From Sinorhizobium alkalisoli (GTDB lineage: Bacteria; Pseudomonadota; Alphaproteobacteria; Rhizobiales; Rhizobiaceae), in assembly GCF_008932245.1 (NCBI RefSeq), contig NZ_CP034910.1:186001-250000 (forward strand): 64,000 nucleotides of DNA, written 5' to 3'. Below, in pieces: positions 8,344-16,900 of this stretch. Under the pieces are notes generated by a model. That model was not told where the DNA came from. It did not search any database and saw nothing but the letters and a program-made list of their open reading frames with translations. The position numbers were made by a program, and so were the translations under genes. How positions within the stretch are numbered: position 1 is the stretch's first letter; every line of letters begins with the position of its first letter.

Positions 8344-11300
8344 TCTCGAATGTCATCGCCTGGTCTGCCCGCAATCTCGTGCTGATCATCGTCGGCGCCG
8401 CGCTCTCGATCGCCGCGGGGATCTATTCCCTGCGTTCGCTTCCCCTCGATGCCATTCCCGACCTCTCGGACGTGCAGGTCATCGTCTTCACCGACTATCC
8501 CGGCCAGGCGCCGCAGGTGGTCGAGGACCAGGTCACCTATCCGCTGACGACGTCCATGCTGACGGTACCGCGCTCGAAGGTCGTGCGTGGCTTCTCCTTC
8601 TTCGGCGTATCCTTTGTCTACGTAATCTTCCAGGACGGGACCGATCCGTATTGGGCGCGCAGCCGCGTACTCGAATACCTGAACGCCGCCTCAAGCCGAC
8701 TGCCGGAGGGCGTTTCGCCGAGCCTCGGCCCGGACGCGACGGGTGTGGGCTGGGTCTACCAGTACGCCCTTGTCGCCAAGGAATTGTCGCTCGCGGAACT
8801 GCGTTCGCTGCAGGACTGGGTCGTCCGCTTCGCCGCTTCGAAGTCCGAGGGCGTCGCCGAGGTCGCGAGCGTCGGCGGTTTCGTCAAGCAGTATTCCATC
8901 GTCGTCGACCCCGCGCGGCTCAGGGCCCAGAACGTGACGCTGAAGCAGGTCGCCAATGCGGTCCGCGCAAGCAACCGCGACGTCGGCGGGCGAACGGTCG
9001 AAATCTCCGAATTCGAGTTCATGATACGGGGCAAAGGCTACCTGCAGGGCATCAAGGACATTGAGAACGTCGTTCTGATGACCGAGGGCGGCACGCCGCT
9101 GCGTCTCGGCGATGTAGCACGGGTGGAGACGGTTCCGGACGAGCGTCGCGGCATCACCGAACTCAATGGAGAAGGGGAGGTCGCAAGCGGCATCGTCCTG
9201 CAGCGCGTGGGCGAAAACGCGCTTAACGTCATCGACAGCGCCAAGAAGAGCCTCGCGGCGATCAAGGAAAGCCTTCCCGCGGGCACGGAAATCCTGCCTG
9301 TCTACGACCGTTCCGAGCTGATCGAGGCAGCGATCAAGACGCTGAAGGGAACACTGATCGAGGAGTCGATCATCGTCGCCCTGGTGACCATCGCCTTCCT
9401 GCTGCATGTGCGCAGCGCCCTCGTCGCAATCATCATGCTGCCGATCGGCATCTTGATCGCCTTCATCGCGATGCGCGCGCTCGGCATCGGAGCGAACATC
9501 ATGAGTCTCGGCGGCATCGCCATCGCCATCGGCGCGATGATCGACGCGGCGATCGTCATGATCGAGAATGCTCACAAGCATCTGGAACGCGCGCCGCCCG
9601 GCCAGCACCGTACCGAGGTGCTGATCAAGGCGGCGAGCGAAGTCGGCCCGGCGCTCTTCTTCAGCCTGCTGATCATCACCGTGTCGTTCCTTCCGATCTT
9701 CACGCTCGAATCGCAGGAGGGACGGCTGTTCGGTCCGCTTGCTTTCACCAAGACTTTCGCCATGGCGGCCGCCGCGCTGCTGTCGGTGACGCTCGTTCCG
9801 GCGCTGATGGTCGTGTTCGTGCGCGGCCGGATCGTCCCGGAGCATAGGAATCCGCTGAACCGTTTTCTCATCTGGATCTACCGCCCGGTCATCGCCGGGG
9901 TGCTGCGCGCGAAGACGATCACCATCCTCTTGGCGGTCACCGCCCTCGCCGCGACGGTGTGGCCAGCGCGGCAGATCGGCAGCGAGTTCATGCCGAGCCT
10001 CAACGAAGGCACGCTGATGTACATGCCGACGACCTTGCCCGGCCTGTCGGTTACCAAGGCGGCCGAGTTGATGCAGACGCAGGACCGGATCATCAGGTCC
10101 TTCCCGGAGGTCGAGACCGTCTTCGGAAAGGCGGGGAGAGCGCTGACGGCCACCGATCCCGCGCCGACGGAGATGTTCGAGACGATCATCACTCTGAAGC
10201 CGAAGTCGGAATGGCGGCCGGGAATGACGATCGATAGCCTGAAACAGGAGATGGATGCGGCGCTGCAGTTCCCCGGCGTTTCCAACGCCTGGACCATGCC
10301 GATCCGCGCTCGCATCGACATGCTGTCGACGGGCATACGCACACCCGTCGGCGCCAAGGTATACGGCACCGACCTCAAGGAGATGGAGCGGATCGCGCGC
10401 GACATCGAGACGGTGCTGAAAACGATCGCCGGCACGTCAAGCGCCTATGCCGAGCGCGTCATCGGCGGCTACTACCTCGACATCGTCCCCGATCGCTTGG
10501 CGCTCGGGCGCTACGGCCTGAGCATCGACGACGTCCAGGAGGTGATCGGCACGGCGCTCGGGTCGGAGGTGGTCACGTCGACGGTCGAGGGCCGTGAACG
10601 CTACGGTGTCGCTGTCCGCTATCCGCGGGCCTTCAGGAGCGATCCGCAATCGATCGCCCGCGATGTCGAGGTCGCGCTTCCCGGCGGCGGGACGGTTCCT
10701 CTCGGCGCTGTCGCCGACGTGAAGCTGACCCGTGGTGCGACGACGATCCGCACCGAGAACGGCCAGCTTGCCGTCTACGTCTTCGTCGACATTGCCAATC
10801 GCGATCTCGGCGGCTACGCCGCGGAAGCGAAGAATGCGGTCGCCAAAAGCGTGACGATGCCCCCCGGCTACTCGGTCGCCTGGAGCGGCCAGTACGAGTA
10901 CCTCGAACGGGCGAAGGCCCGCCTCGCGATCGTCGTGCCGCTGACACTGGCGCTGATCTTCCTGCTGCTCTACCTGAACTTCAAGGCGCTCACCGAGACG
11001 CTCATCGTCATGCTGTCGCTGCCCTTTGCGGTCGTCGGCGGCATCTGGCTGATGTGGTGGCTGGGCTTCAACGCCTCGGTGGCGGTGGTCGTCGGCTTCA
11101 TCGCGTTGGCCGGGGTGGCGGCCGAGACCGGCGTGATCATGCTGATCTATCTCGACCAGGCGCTCCGGGAGCAGCGGTCGGCATGTGCGGCGGAGAAGCG
11201 CGCGTTCACGCGAGGCGACCTGCATCAGGCGATCATGGTCGGAGCGGTCGAACGGGTGCGGCCGAAGATGATGACGGTCGTGGCGATCATCGCCGGGCTG

Positions 11301-11513
11301 GTGCCGATCCTCTGGAGCACTGGAACCGGATCGGAGATCATGCAGCGCATCGCCGTGCCGATGATCGGCGGCATGATCTCATCGACGGTGCTGACGCTTG
11401 CCGTGATCCCGGCGATCTACGGACTGGTGAAGGGCTGGCGGCTGCCGACCCGCTCCGACGAGCGACCAGCGGTCGAGGCCGCAGAGGAGCGGCTCATGGA
11501 GGCAGCTGAGTAA
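8340..11513 (+). CDS. cusA: CusA-type heavy-metal efflux RND transporter
   Basis: A 1057-residue inner-membrane RND pump with the duplicated plan of 12 transmembrane segments and two large periplasmic loops. The TM4 signature GAMIDAAIVMIENAHKHLE is the form found in CusA-type (Cu+/Ag+) members and differs from the Czc-type divalent-metal signature. It should use the proton gradient to expel Cu(I)/Ag(I) from the periplasm or cytoplasm together with the adjacent CusB adaptor. The ATG overlaps the cusB stop (ATGA). An IS110 element begins within a few bases of its TAA stop, separating it from the downstream copper genes. It is complete and shows no frameshift. Confidence 0.93.
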   Translation: MISNVIAWSARNLVLIIVGAALSIAAGIYSLRSLPLDAIPDLSDVQVIVFTDYPGQAPQVVEDQVTYPLTTSMLTVPRSKVVRGFSFFGVSFVYVIFQDGTDPYWARSRVLEYLNAASSRLPEGVSPSLGPDATGVGWVYQYALVAKELSLAELRSLQDWVVRFAASKSEGVAEVASVGGFVKQYSIVVDPARLRAQNVTLKQVANAVRASNRDVGGRTVEISEFEFMIRGKGYLQGIKDIENVVLMTEGGTPLRLGDVARVETVPDERRGITELNGEGEVASGIVLQRVGENALNVIDSAKKSLAAIKESLPAGTEILPVYDRSELIEAAIKTLKGTLIEESIIVALVTIAFLLHVRSALVAIIMLPIGILIAFIAMRALGIGANIMSLGGIAIAIGAMIDAAIVMIENAHKHLERAPPGQHRTEVLIKAASEVGPALFFSLLIITVSFLPIFTLESQEGRLFGPLAFTKTFAMAAAALLSVTLVPALMVVFVRGRIVPEHRNPLNRFLIWIYRPVIAGVLRAKTITILLAVTALAATVWPARQIGSEFMPSLNEGTLMYMPTTLPGLSVTKAAELMQTQDRIIRSFPEVETVFGKAGRALTATDPAPTEMFETIITLKPKSEWRPGMTIDSLKQEMDAALQFPGVSNAWTMPIRARIDMLSTGIRTPVGAKVYGTDLKEMERIARDIETVLKTIAGTSSAYAERVIGGYYLDIVPDRLALGRYGLSIDDVQEVIGTALGSEVVTSTVEGRERYGVAVRYPRAFRSDPQSIARDVEVALPGGGTVPLGAVADVKLTRGATTIRTENGQLAVYVFVDIANRDLGGYAAEAKNAVAKSVTMPPGYSVAWSGQYEYLERAKARLAIVVPLTLALIFLLLYLNFKALTETLIVMLSLPFAVVGGIWLMWWLGFNASVAVVVGFIALAGVAAETGVIMLIYLDQALREQRSACAAEKRAFTRGDLHQAIMVGAVERVRPKMMTVVAIIAGLVPILWSTGTGSEIMQRIAVPMIGGMISSTVLTLAVIPAIYGLVKGWRLPTRSDERPAVEAAEERLMEAAE

Positions 11514-12740
11514 TGCGCAAGTCAAGCGGCTCTTTGAGTTGGATCGAAGGTTTGTCTGGTTCGGAGCATTGTCCACAGGACGGTGACGCGTCGGCAGGCC
11601 AAGGCGATGATGGCCTGGGTGTGATGTTTTCCCTCTCGCCGTTTTCGGTCGTAAAAGGCTTTGGAGAGCGGGTCTCTGGTAGAGACGGCGCAGAAGGCAC
11701 TGTGGAAGAATACCCGCTTGAGGGCCTTGTCGCCGCCAAATGCGCGGCGCCAGTTCCTGGATTTTCCGGACTGGCGGATGATGGGGGTCAGGCCTGCGGC
11801 GCTGGCCAGGGCGTCGGCCGAGTGGAATCGCTCGATGGTGCCGATGTTGGCGATGCGTTTTGCCGACAGCACCGCCCCCATCCCCGGCAGCGAGCGGATG
11901 AGGGCGCCGTCAGGGTGGCGCTCGAGCAGGGCCTCCAAGTCGCGGTCGATGCGGGCGATCGCCTCGCGCACCCGCAGGGCCTCAGCGGCGAGCTCGCGGA
12001 TCATGTCGGCGAAGCTGGCCTCGCCGGGAACGGCGATGCTCTGGCCCTCGGCGGCTTCGAGGGCGCGTTGGGCCAGTGCCTCGATGGCGTGCAGGTGAGG
12101 TGTTCGCTTGAGATGCGCCATGAGCCGTTTGAGGCCGGCCCGGCGGATCTCGGTCGGCGTGACGTAGCGGGTGACAAGGACGAGCGGTCCCTTGGCCGTC
12201 AGATCGAGCCGGCGTTCGAGGCCGGGGTGGATGGCGCCCAGGAGCTGGCGCATGCGGGAGATGCGGCGCGTCTGGTCGTCGCTGAGTTCGCGGCGTCGCG
12301 TGACTTTGAGGCGCAGTGCGATGGCGGTCTCGTCGTCTGGCAGGATCGGGCGCAGATCACGCGTCCGGACCAGCTCGGCGATGGTGCGCGCATCGCGCGG
12401 GTCGGACTTGCTCTCTCCGCCGGAAAAGCCCTGTCCGGCCCGGTTGACGGCGATGCCGGGCACATGGACGAGACGCAACCCCTTGGCCAGAAGGATGGCC
12501 TCCAAGAAGCGCGCCAGCGATCCGGTGATGTCCAGCCCGACCACGACCTCGCCACCGAGGCCGCGCAGGTCGGCGACGAGGCGCTCGATCGCGGCCTGAT
12601 CGTTATCGACCGCGCGGTCGAGCAGAACCTGCGCGCGCGCATCGAGAGCGCAGGCCCAATGGGTTTCCTTGGCAACATCTATTCCAACGTAAATCTCCAT
12701 GACGCTCCTCGCATGACGCGGCGACCGCGCAGGCCCGGAC
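11514..12740. mobile_element. IS110-family insertion sequence (approximate limits)
   Basis: The transposase gene fills this interval and sits immediately after the cusA stop codon. IS110 elements usually lack terminal inverted repeats and target duplications, so the ends cannot be fixed by eye; the limits given are a minimum. It separates cusA from the small membrane protein and multicopper oxidase genes. Confidence 0.75.
11522..12700 (-). CDS. IS110-family transposase
   Basis: A 392-residue protein starting MEIYVGIDVAKETHW, the DEDD-type (RuvC-like) N-terminal catalytic domain of IS110 transposases. Further acidic residues are in VVVGLDITG and SDPRDARTIAELV. The C-terminal transposase_20 region has the helix-hairpin-helix-like SLPGMGAVLSAKRI, ASAAGLTP and the serine-containing RQSGKSRNWR. 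The frame is open upstream to 12742, but the family start is at 12700. It is intact, so it may be mobile. It runs opposite to the copper genes. Confidence 0.92.
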   Translation of the reverse strand: MEIYVGIDVAKETHWACALDARAQVLLDRAVDNDQAAIERLVADLRGLGGEVVVGLDITGSLARFLEAILLAKGLRLVHVPGIAVNRAGQGFSGGESKSDPRDARTIAELVRTRDLRPILPDDETAIALRLKVTRRRELSDDQTRRISRMRQLLGAIHPGLERRLDLTAKGPLVLVTRYVTPTEIRRAGLKRLMAHLKRTPHLHAIEALAQRALEAAEGQSIAVPGEASFADMIRELAAEALRVREAIARIDRDLEALLERHPDGALIRSLPGMGAVLSAKRIANIGTIERFHSADALASAAGLTPIIRQSGKSRNWRRAFGGDKALKRVFFHSAFCAVSTRDPLSKAFYDRKRREGKHHTQAIIALACRRVTVLWTMLRTRQTFDPTQRAA

Positions 12741-12943
12741 ACGCCGACATCGCCTTACATAGCCATCGCGGGCATCGAGCAATCAGCGGTCAATCCAGGT
12801 CGGTGAAGCGGGCGGCTCAGCCCCCGGAGCCATCAAGGACAGCCAGAATGACAACCATACCCGCATCACCTGCGCCTAAGCAGCTTCGCACCGCAGTAAG
12901 CACTATGAATAGGGGTAAGGCCGAATGAAAGGAGGCAGCCACG

Positions 12944-13060
12944 ATGAACGATATGATGGGCGGCGGCATGCTGTGGGGCATGGGGGGCATCGGCATCCTC
13001 ACGTTTCTCATGATCGTGCTCGTGATTGCGGCCTTGATCAAATACCTGTTCTTCCGCTGA
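12944..13060 (+). CDS. 38-residue Met/Gly-rich single-pass membrane protein
   Basis: A short gene with a strong ribosome-binding site (AAGGAGG, 12929-12935) before an ATG at 12944 and a TGA at 13058-13060. It starts MNDMMGGGMLWGMGGIG, continues into one strongly hydrophobic helix, and ends in the basic-aromatic KYLFFR. It lies between the IS110 element and the Met-rich secreted protein, upstream of the multicopper oxidase. The Met-rich N-terminus and island context suggest a copper-linked membrane micro-protein; that role is inferred. It is reported because the RBS, length and membrane-protein pattern are too good to be chance. Confidence 0.65.
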   Translation: MNDMMGGGMLWGMGGIGILTFLMIVLVIAALIKYLFFR

Positions 13061-13161
13061 GACGTCCGCCCGCGTCGCGTAACGCGATGTTGACCCGCCG
13101 GGCCGCCGTAGCGCCGCATCATGGCTTGTATTCCCGAGTGTTCGGCGCGATCCTCTCCATC

Positions 13162-13521
13162 ATGAAGCACTGGTCTGTCCGGCAGCTAACCCACTTGCTT
13201 CTCGCGGTCTTCCTTGCCGCGGGAATGGGCATTTCGGTCGCCCAGGCGATCGGCATGGCCGCGATGATGGCGACGATGTCCGACATGGCAATGTCGGCCC
13301 AAGGAGACTGCCAGGGTTGCCCCGACCAGCCCAGCGATAGCGCCATGAAGGCGATGGGCTGCGGCAGTATCTGCGCCGCACCCATGGTCTCACCGCTTCC
13401 AACGGTCGCGTTCGTTCCGCCTGTTGATGATCCGGCTTCCGAGGCGATCCGCGATCCTCTCCTCGTTGGCAGGGCGCTGCAGCCCGACCCCGATCCACCA
13501 CGAACCTCCGACCTCGGTTGA
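13162..13521 (+). CDS. Secreted Met/Cys-rich small protein, relative of the gene at 6033
   Basis: A 119-residue protein with a signal peptide (MKHWSVRQLTHLLLAVFLAA), a Met-rich stretch (GMAAMMATMSDMAMS), a Cys cluster (CQGCPDQP, GCGSICAAP) and a Pro-rich end (PDPDPPRTSDLG). The order of elements, including GCP(E/D)Q followed by CGxxC, matches the protein at 6033-6407, so the two look like diverged paralogues. The frame is open further upstream, but the signal peptide fixes the start at 13162. It precedes the multicopper oxidase by about 100 bases. Copper binding in the periplasm is inferred from composition and location. Confidence 0.6.
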   Translation: MKHWSVRQLTHLLLAVFLAAGMGISVAQAIGMAAMMATMSDMAMSAQGDCQGCPDQPSDSAMKAMGCGSICAAPMVSPLPTVAFVPPVDDPASEAIRDPLLVGRALQPDPDPPRTSDLG

Positions 13522-13620
13522 GTTCCGGCTGTCGCGACCAAGCGGTACTGCCGGATGAACGAACGCGTGTGCATTGACGCCCATGCGTTCCGTCATCGAC
13601 GATGATCGGAAGGATCGAAT

Positions 13621-15081
13621 GTGAATAGCGAATCCCATTGTCTCGTGTCTCGCCGTGGTCTGCTCCAGGCCGGCGCGGGCCTTCTGCTGGCGAGTGCGCT
13701 GGCACCGTTCCCCGCGCGGTCCGCGCCGTCCGACGGCTACCGCATCGTCGCCGCGCCCGGCCGCACACGACTTCGTCCGGATAGGCCGGAAACGGATGTC
13801 TGGACATACAACGGAACGGTTCCGGGCTCGGTCGTGCGCCTTCGCCAGGGCGAGCGCGCTCGCCTAGTCGTCGAAAACCGCCTCGACCAGGAAACGACGG
13901 TCCACTGGCACGGTATCCGGCTGCCCAATGCCATGGACGGGGTGCCTGGGCTGACGCAGCCGCCGATCAAATCCGGCGAGACCTTCGTCTACGAATTCAC
14001 GCCGCCGGATGCGGGAACCTTCTGGTACCACCCGCACGCGAACAGCCTCGAACAGCTCGGCCGCGGCCTCGCCGGAGCCGTGATCGTCGAGGATCGTGAG
14101 CCCGTCGCTGTCGACCGTGACCTTCTCTGGCTCCTATCCGACTGGCGTCTGACGGATGGGGGCGGAATCGCACCCCGCTTCGGCAACCGGATGGAGGCGG
14201 CGATGTCCGGCCGCGTCGGCAACACCGTGACCCTCAACGGCCGGGTCTCCGAAGCAGAGCCCTTCCGGGCGGGCGAGCGCGTCCGTCTGCGCCTCGTCAA
14301 CGCGTCGCTGGCCCGGATCATGGCCCTGCGTTTCGAGGGGCATCGACCGATGGTCGTTGCGATCGACGGCCAGCCCTGCGATCCGCACGAGCCGGAGCAC
14401 GGCCGCATCCTTCTCGGCCCGGCCATGCGCGTCGATCTTGTCCTCGATCTGGAGGGCGAGCCGGAGCGGCGCTACGACGTCATCGATGACTTCTACGATG
14501 GCCTGTCATACCGGCTGACGCAGATTGCGTACGACGAGCGGCCGCCGATCCGCGCGCACGCTTTCGACGGGCCTGTTGCACTGACCCACAATCCCCTGCC
14601 GGAGCCGGACCTCGCCTCTGCCGAGCGCCACACGCTGACCCTCCAGGGCGGCATGATGAGCATGTCCGGAATGTCCGGTATAAGCGGGATGATGGGCCGG
14701 GGCATGATGGGTGGTGGCGGTGGAATGATGGGAATGGGCCACGGCGCGGTCTGGTCGATCAACGGCCAGTCGATGACCGGCGACGGCCATGCCGGCATGG
14801 AAAACGACCTCACGTTCGAGCGGGGCCGCAGCGTCCTGCTGGAGCTGCGCAACGAGACCGCTTGGTGGCACCCGATGCATATCCACGGGCACAGCCTCAA
14901 GGTGCTGACCCGCAACGGTAGGCCCCTCCCGCACCGCCAGTGGCAGGACACAGTGCTGCTGGCTCCGAAGGACGTCGTCGGGGCCGCCTTCGTCACCGAC
15001 AATCCCGGCGACTGGATGCTGCACTGCCATGTCATGGACCACCAGATGTCCGGGATGATGACGGTGCTGCGCGTCGCCTGA
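13621..15081 (+). CDS. Tat-exported multicopper oxidase (CueO/CopA-like)
   Basis: The N-terminus has a twin-arginine motif (SRRGLLQ) and a hydrophobic stretch, so it is exported folded. The copper ligands of all centres are visible: HWHG and WYHPHA in cupredoxin domain 1, and HPMHIHGH and HCHVMDHQMSGMM in domain 3, giving a trinuclear cluster plus a T1 site. A Met-rich insert (residues about 340-375; MSMSGMSG, MMGRGMMGGGGGMMGMGHG) resembles the Cu(I)-binding region of CueO. The likely role is oxidising toxic periplasmic Cu(I) to Cu(II). The start is a GTG at 13621 with CGGAAGGA upstream; an overlapping ATG at 13619 hits a stop at once. DUF411, TlpA, SCO1, DsbA-like and cytochrome genes follow closely. 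Confidence 0.9.
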   Translation: MNSESHCLVSRRGLLQAGAGLLLASALAPFPARSAPSDGYRIVAAPGRTRLRPDRPETDVWTYNGTVPGSVVRLRQGERARLVVENRLDQETTVHWHGIRLPNAMDGVPGLTQPPIKSGETFVYEFTPPDAGTFWYHPHANSLEQLGRGLAGAVIVEDREPVAVDRDLLWLLSDWRLTDGGGIAPRFGNRMEAAMSGRVGNTVTLNGRVSEAEPFRAGERVRLRLVNASLARIMALRFEGHRPMVVAIDGQPCDPHEPEHGRILLGPAMRVDLVLDLEGEPERRYDVIDDFYDGLSYRLTQIAYDERPPIRAHAFDGPVALTHNPLPEPDLASAERHTLTLQGGMMSMSGMSGISGMMGRGMMGGGGGMMGMGHGAVWSINGQSMTGDGHAGMENDLTFERGRSVLLELRNETAWWHPMHIHGHSLKVLTRNGRPLPHRQWQDTVLLAPKDVVGAAFVTDNPGDWMLHCHVMDHQMSGMMTVLRVA

Positions 15082-15111
15082 ACCAAACAGAACCGCTCAA
15101 GGAGAACCGAA

Positions 15112-15552
15112 ATGAATCCTTCAATCCGCTTCGCCAGTCTCGTCGCTCTCATCGCCTTCGCCGCGCCGGCCCTTGCCGATCCGCTGCAGGCGACGCTCTA
15201 CAAAAACCCGCAATGCGGCTGCTGCGAAGGTTACGCCGCCTATCTGCGCGACAACGGCTTCAATGTCGACGTGAAGCCGACCAACGACCTTCTCGAGATC
15301 AGTCGCGAGGCGGGCGTGCCGGAAAACATGCAGGGCTGCCACACGATGTTCATCGACGGCTACGTGGTCGACGGGCATGTTCCGGTGAACATCGTGCGCA
15401 AGCTCCTCAAGGAGCGGCCGCCGATCGCCGGCATCACCTTGCCGGGGATGCCGATGGGCTCGCCGGGCATGGCCGGTACAAAGACCGAACCGTTCGTGAT
15501 CTACACCGTGCCCAAGGACGGCAAGGCACCGGAGGTCTACACGACGGAATGA
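15112..15552 (+). CDS. DUF411 periplasmic metal-binding protein
   Basis: A 146-residue protein with a signal peptide (about 1-22, ending ALA) and the DUF411 core: LYKNPQCGCCEGYAAYL near the N-terminus, GCHTMFIDGYVVDGHVP in the middle and LPGMPMGSPGM at the end. The CGCC and GCHT cysteines with the Met-rich tail suit copper binding. DUF411 genes are commonly found with copper-resistance determinants. A strong AAGGAGAA precedes the ATG. Its stop overlaps the start of the TlpA-like gene by 4 bases. Confidence 0.85.
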   Translation: MNPSIRFASLVALIAFAAPALADPLQATLYKNPQCGCCEGYAAYLRDNGFNVDVKPTNDLLEISREAGVPENMQGCHTMFIDGYVVDGHVPVNIVRKLLKERPPIAGITLPGMPMGSPGMAGTKTEPFVIYTVPKDGKAPEVYTTE

Positions 15553-16196
15553 ACAGGATGGACATCGACACAGATGGGACATCTGCGCCATCTGCCCTGC
15601 GCCGCCGGTTGCTTCTGCTGCTGGGCGCTGCAGGTCTCGCCGGGCTTGCGGGCGTTCTCGCGTTCCAGGGACCCTCCCAACCAGCACCTGAGGGTGCGCC
15701 GAAAGGCTTCGTGCTCAACGATGCGCCGACGCCTGTCCCGGAAGTGCGGTTCACCGATGGTAGCGGACAGCCGCGCTCGCTTGCGGATTTCCGCGGAAAG
15801 GTCGTACTCCTCAATGTCTGGGCGACCTGGTGCTTGCCGTGCCGCAAGGAGATGCCGACCCTCGATCGACTGCAGGCGGCGCTAGGCGGCGACAGGTTCC
15901 AGGTCGTCGCCCTCTCGGTCGACCGCCAGGGAGCAGCGGCGGTGAAGGCGTTCTTCTCGGAGATAGGGGTGCGGCGTCTCGCCGTGCACGTCGACGTTTC
16001 GGGTCAGGCGCTTTCCGCCCTTGCGGCTGCCGGATTACCCACAACACTTCTAATCGACGAGGAGGGACGGGAGCTCGGCCGCCTGATGGGCCCGGCCGAA
16101 TGGGACGCACCGGACATGATAGCGTTCCTAATGTCGATCGTGGAAGGGAAAGCAGGAGGCGTCGCCGCCTCCATGAACAAGGGGAGTTCGCGATGA
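15549..16196 (+). CDS. TlpA-like membrane-anchored thioredoxin
   Basis: A 215-residue protein with an N-terminal transmembrane anchor (about residues 18-38) and a thioredoxin fold bearing the active site WATWCLPCRKEMP (CxxC), followed by the cis-Pro region (AAGLPTTLLIDEEG). Such proteins reduce disulfides or Cu-binding cysteines outside the cytoplasm, typically for cytochrome c or CuA assembly with SCO1. The ATG at 15549 overlaps the DUF411 stop, and its own stop overlaps the SCO1 start. A second ATG at 15558 is possible. The frame is open far upstream but only as an overlap of neighbouring genes. Confidence 0.88.
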   Translation: MNRMDIDTDGTSAPSALRRRLLLLLGAAGLAGLAGVLAFQGPSQPAPEGAPKGFVLNDAPTPVPEVRFTDGSGQPRSLADFRGKVVLLNVWATWCLPCRKEMPTLDRLQAALGGDRFQVVALSVDRQGAAAVKAFFSEIGVRRLAVHVDVSGQALSALAAAGLPTTLLIDEEGRELGRLMGPAEWDAPDMIAFLMSIVEGKAGGVAASMNKGSSR

Positions 16197-16900
16197 TGTA
16201 TCCGGTGCGGATGGTGCGACTGGCACTGCTCGCGGTCGCCGCGTTGTTCGTCTTGCTCACGCCCGCCGCGGCGCACTCGCTCGAGGAGGTCGACCAGGAA
16301 CTTCGCGACAAGGAGCAGTACTTCCAACCTGTGGACAGCGAAGCGCCTGGCTTCACGCTGCAGGATGCCGACGGCCGCGTCATCGGGCTTGAGGCCCTGT
16401 GCGGCAAGGTCGTCGTCCTGAATTTCGTCTACACCAATTGCCCGGACGTCTGTCCGCTGCACGCGGAACGGATCGCCGATATCCAGAAGATGATCAACCA
16501 GACGCCGATGAAAGAGATGGTCGAGTTCGTCACCGTCACCACCGACCCGAAGCACGACGCCGGACTCGTCCTCCGCGACTACGGCGAGGCGCACGGGCTC
16601 GATCCTCGGAACTGGGTCTTCCTCACGTCCGCGCCGGACAAGCCCGAGGACACGACCCGCAAGATCGCCGAGGCCTACGGACTCAAGTTCACCGAAGGCG
16701 ACGGCGGCATGCAGATGCACGGTATCGTCACCCACGTGATCGACCAGGACGGACGCCTGCGCGCCCGCTTTCACGGGCTGAGGTTCGAGCCCGTCAATCT
16801 GGTCCTCTTCGTCAACGCGCTGACAAACCGGACCCAGAAGCCGCACCCGCACCCCCAGCCGGGCTTCTGGGACAAGCTCAAAGGATCGCTCCCATGGTAA
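16193..16900 (+). CDS. SCO1/SenC copper chaperone
   Basis: A 235-residue protein with a signal peptide/anchor (about 1-25, ending PAAAHS) and a thioredoxin-like SCO domain. It has the copper-binding NCPDVCPLHAERI (CxxxC) and the distal His in MQMHGIVTHV. SCO proteins deliver copper to the CuA site of cytochrome c oxidase or act as thiol-disulfide reductases. Two consecutive ATGs (16193, 16196) overlap the upstream TGA. The neighbours (TlpA before, DsbA-like and cytochrome c after) point to a periplasmic redox/copper assembly module. Confidence 0.9.
   Translation: MMYPVRMVRLALLAVAALFVLLTPAAAHSLEEVDQELRDKEQYFQPVDSEAPGFTLQDADGRVIGLEALCGKVVVLNFVYTNCPDVCPLHAERIADIQKMINQTPMKEMVEFVTVTTDPKHDAGLVLRDYGEAHGLDPRNWVFLTSAPDKPEDTTRKIAEAYGLKFTEGDGGMQMHGIVTHVIDQDGRLRARFHGLRFEPVNLVLFVNALTNRTQKPHPHPQPGFWDKLKGSLPW

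Noticed and set aside
8691..9845. Long minus-strand frame inside cusA
   Set aside because: His/Asp/Arg-rich shadow of the RND pump; no supported start.
11513..12928. 471-codon plus-strand frame across the IS110 element
   Set aside because: Antisense of an intact IS110 transposase; composition typical of a shadow frame.
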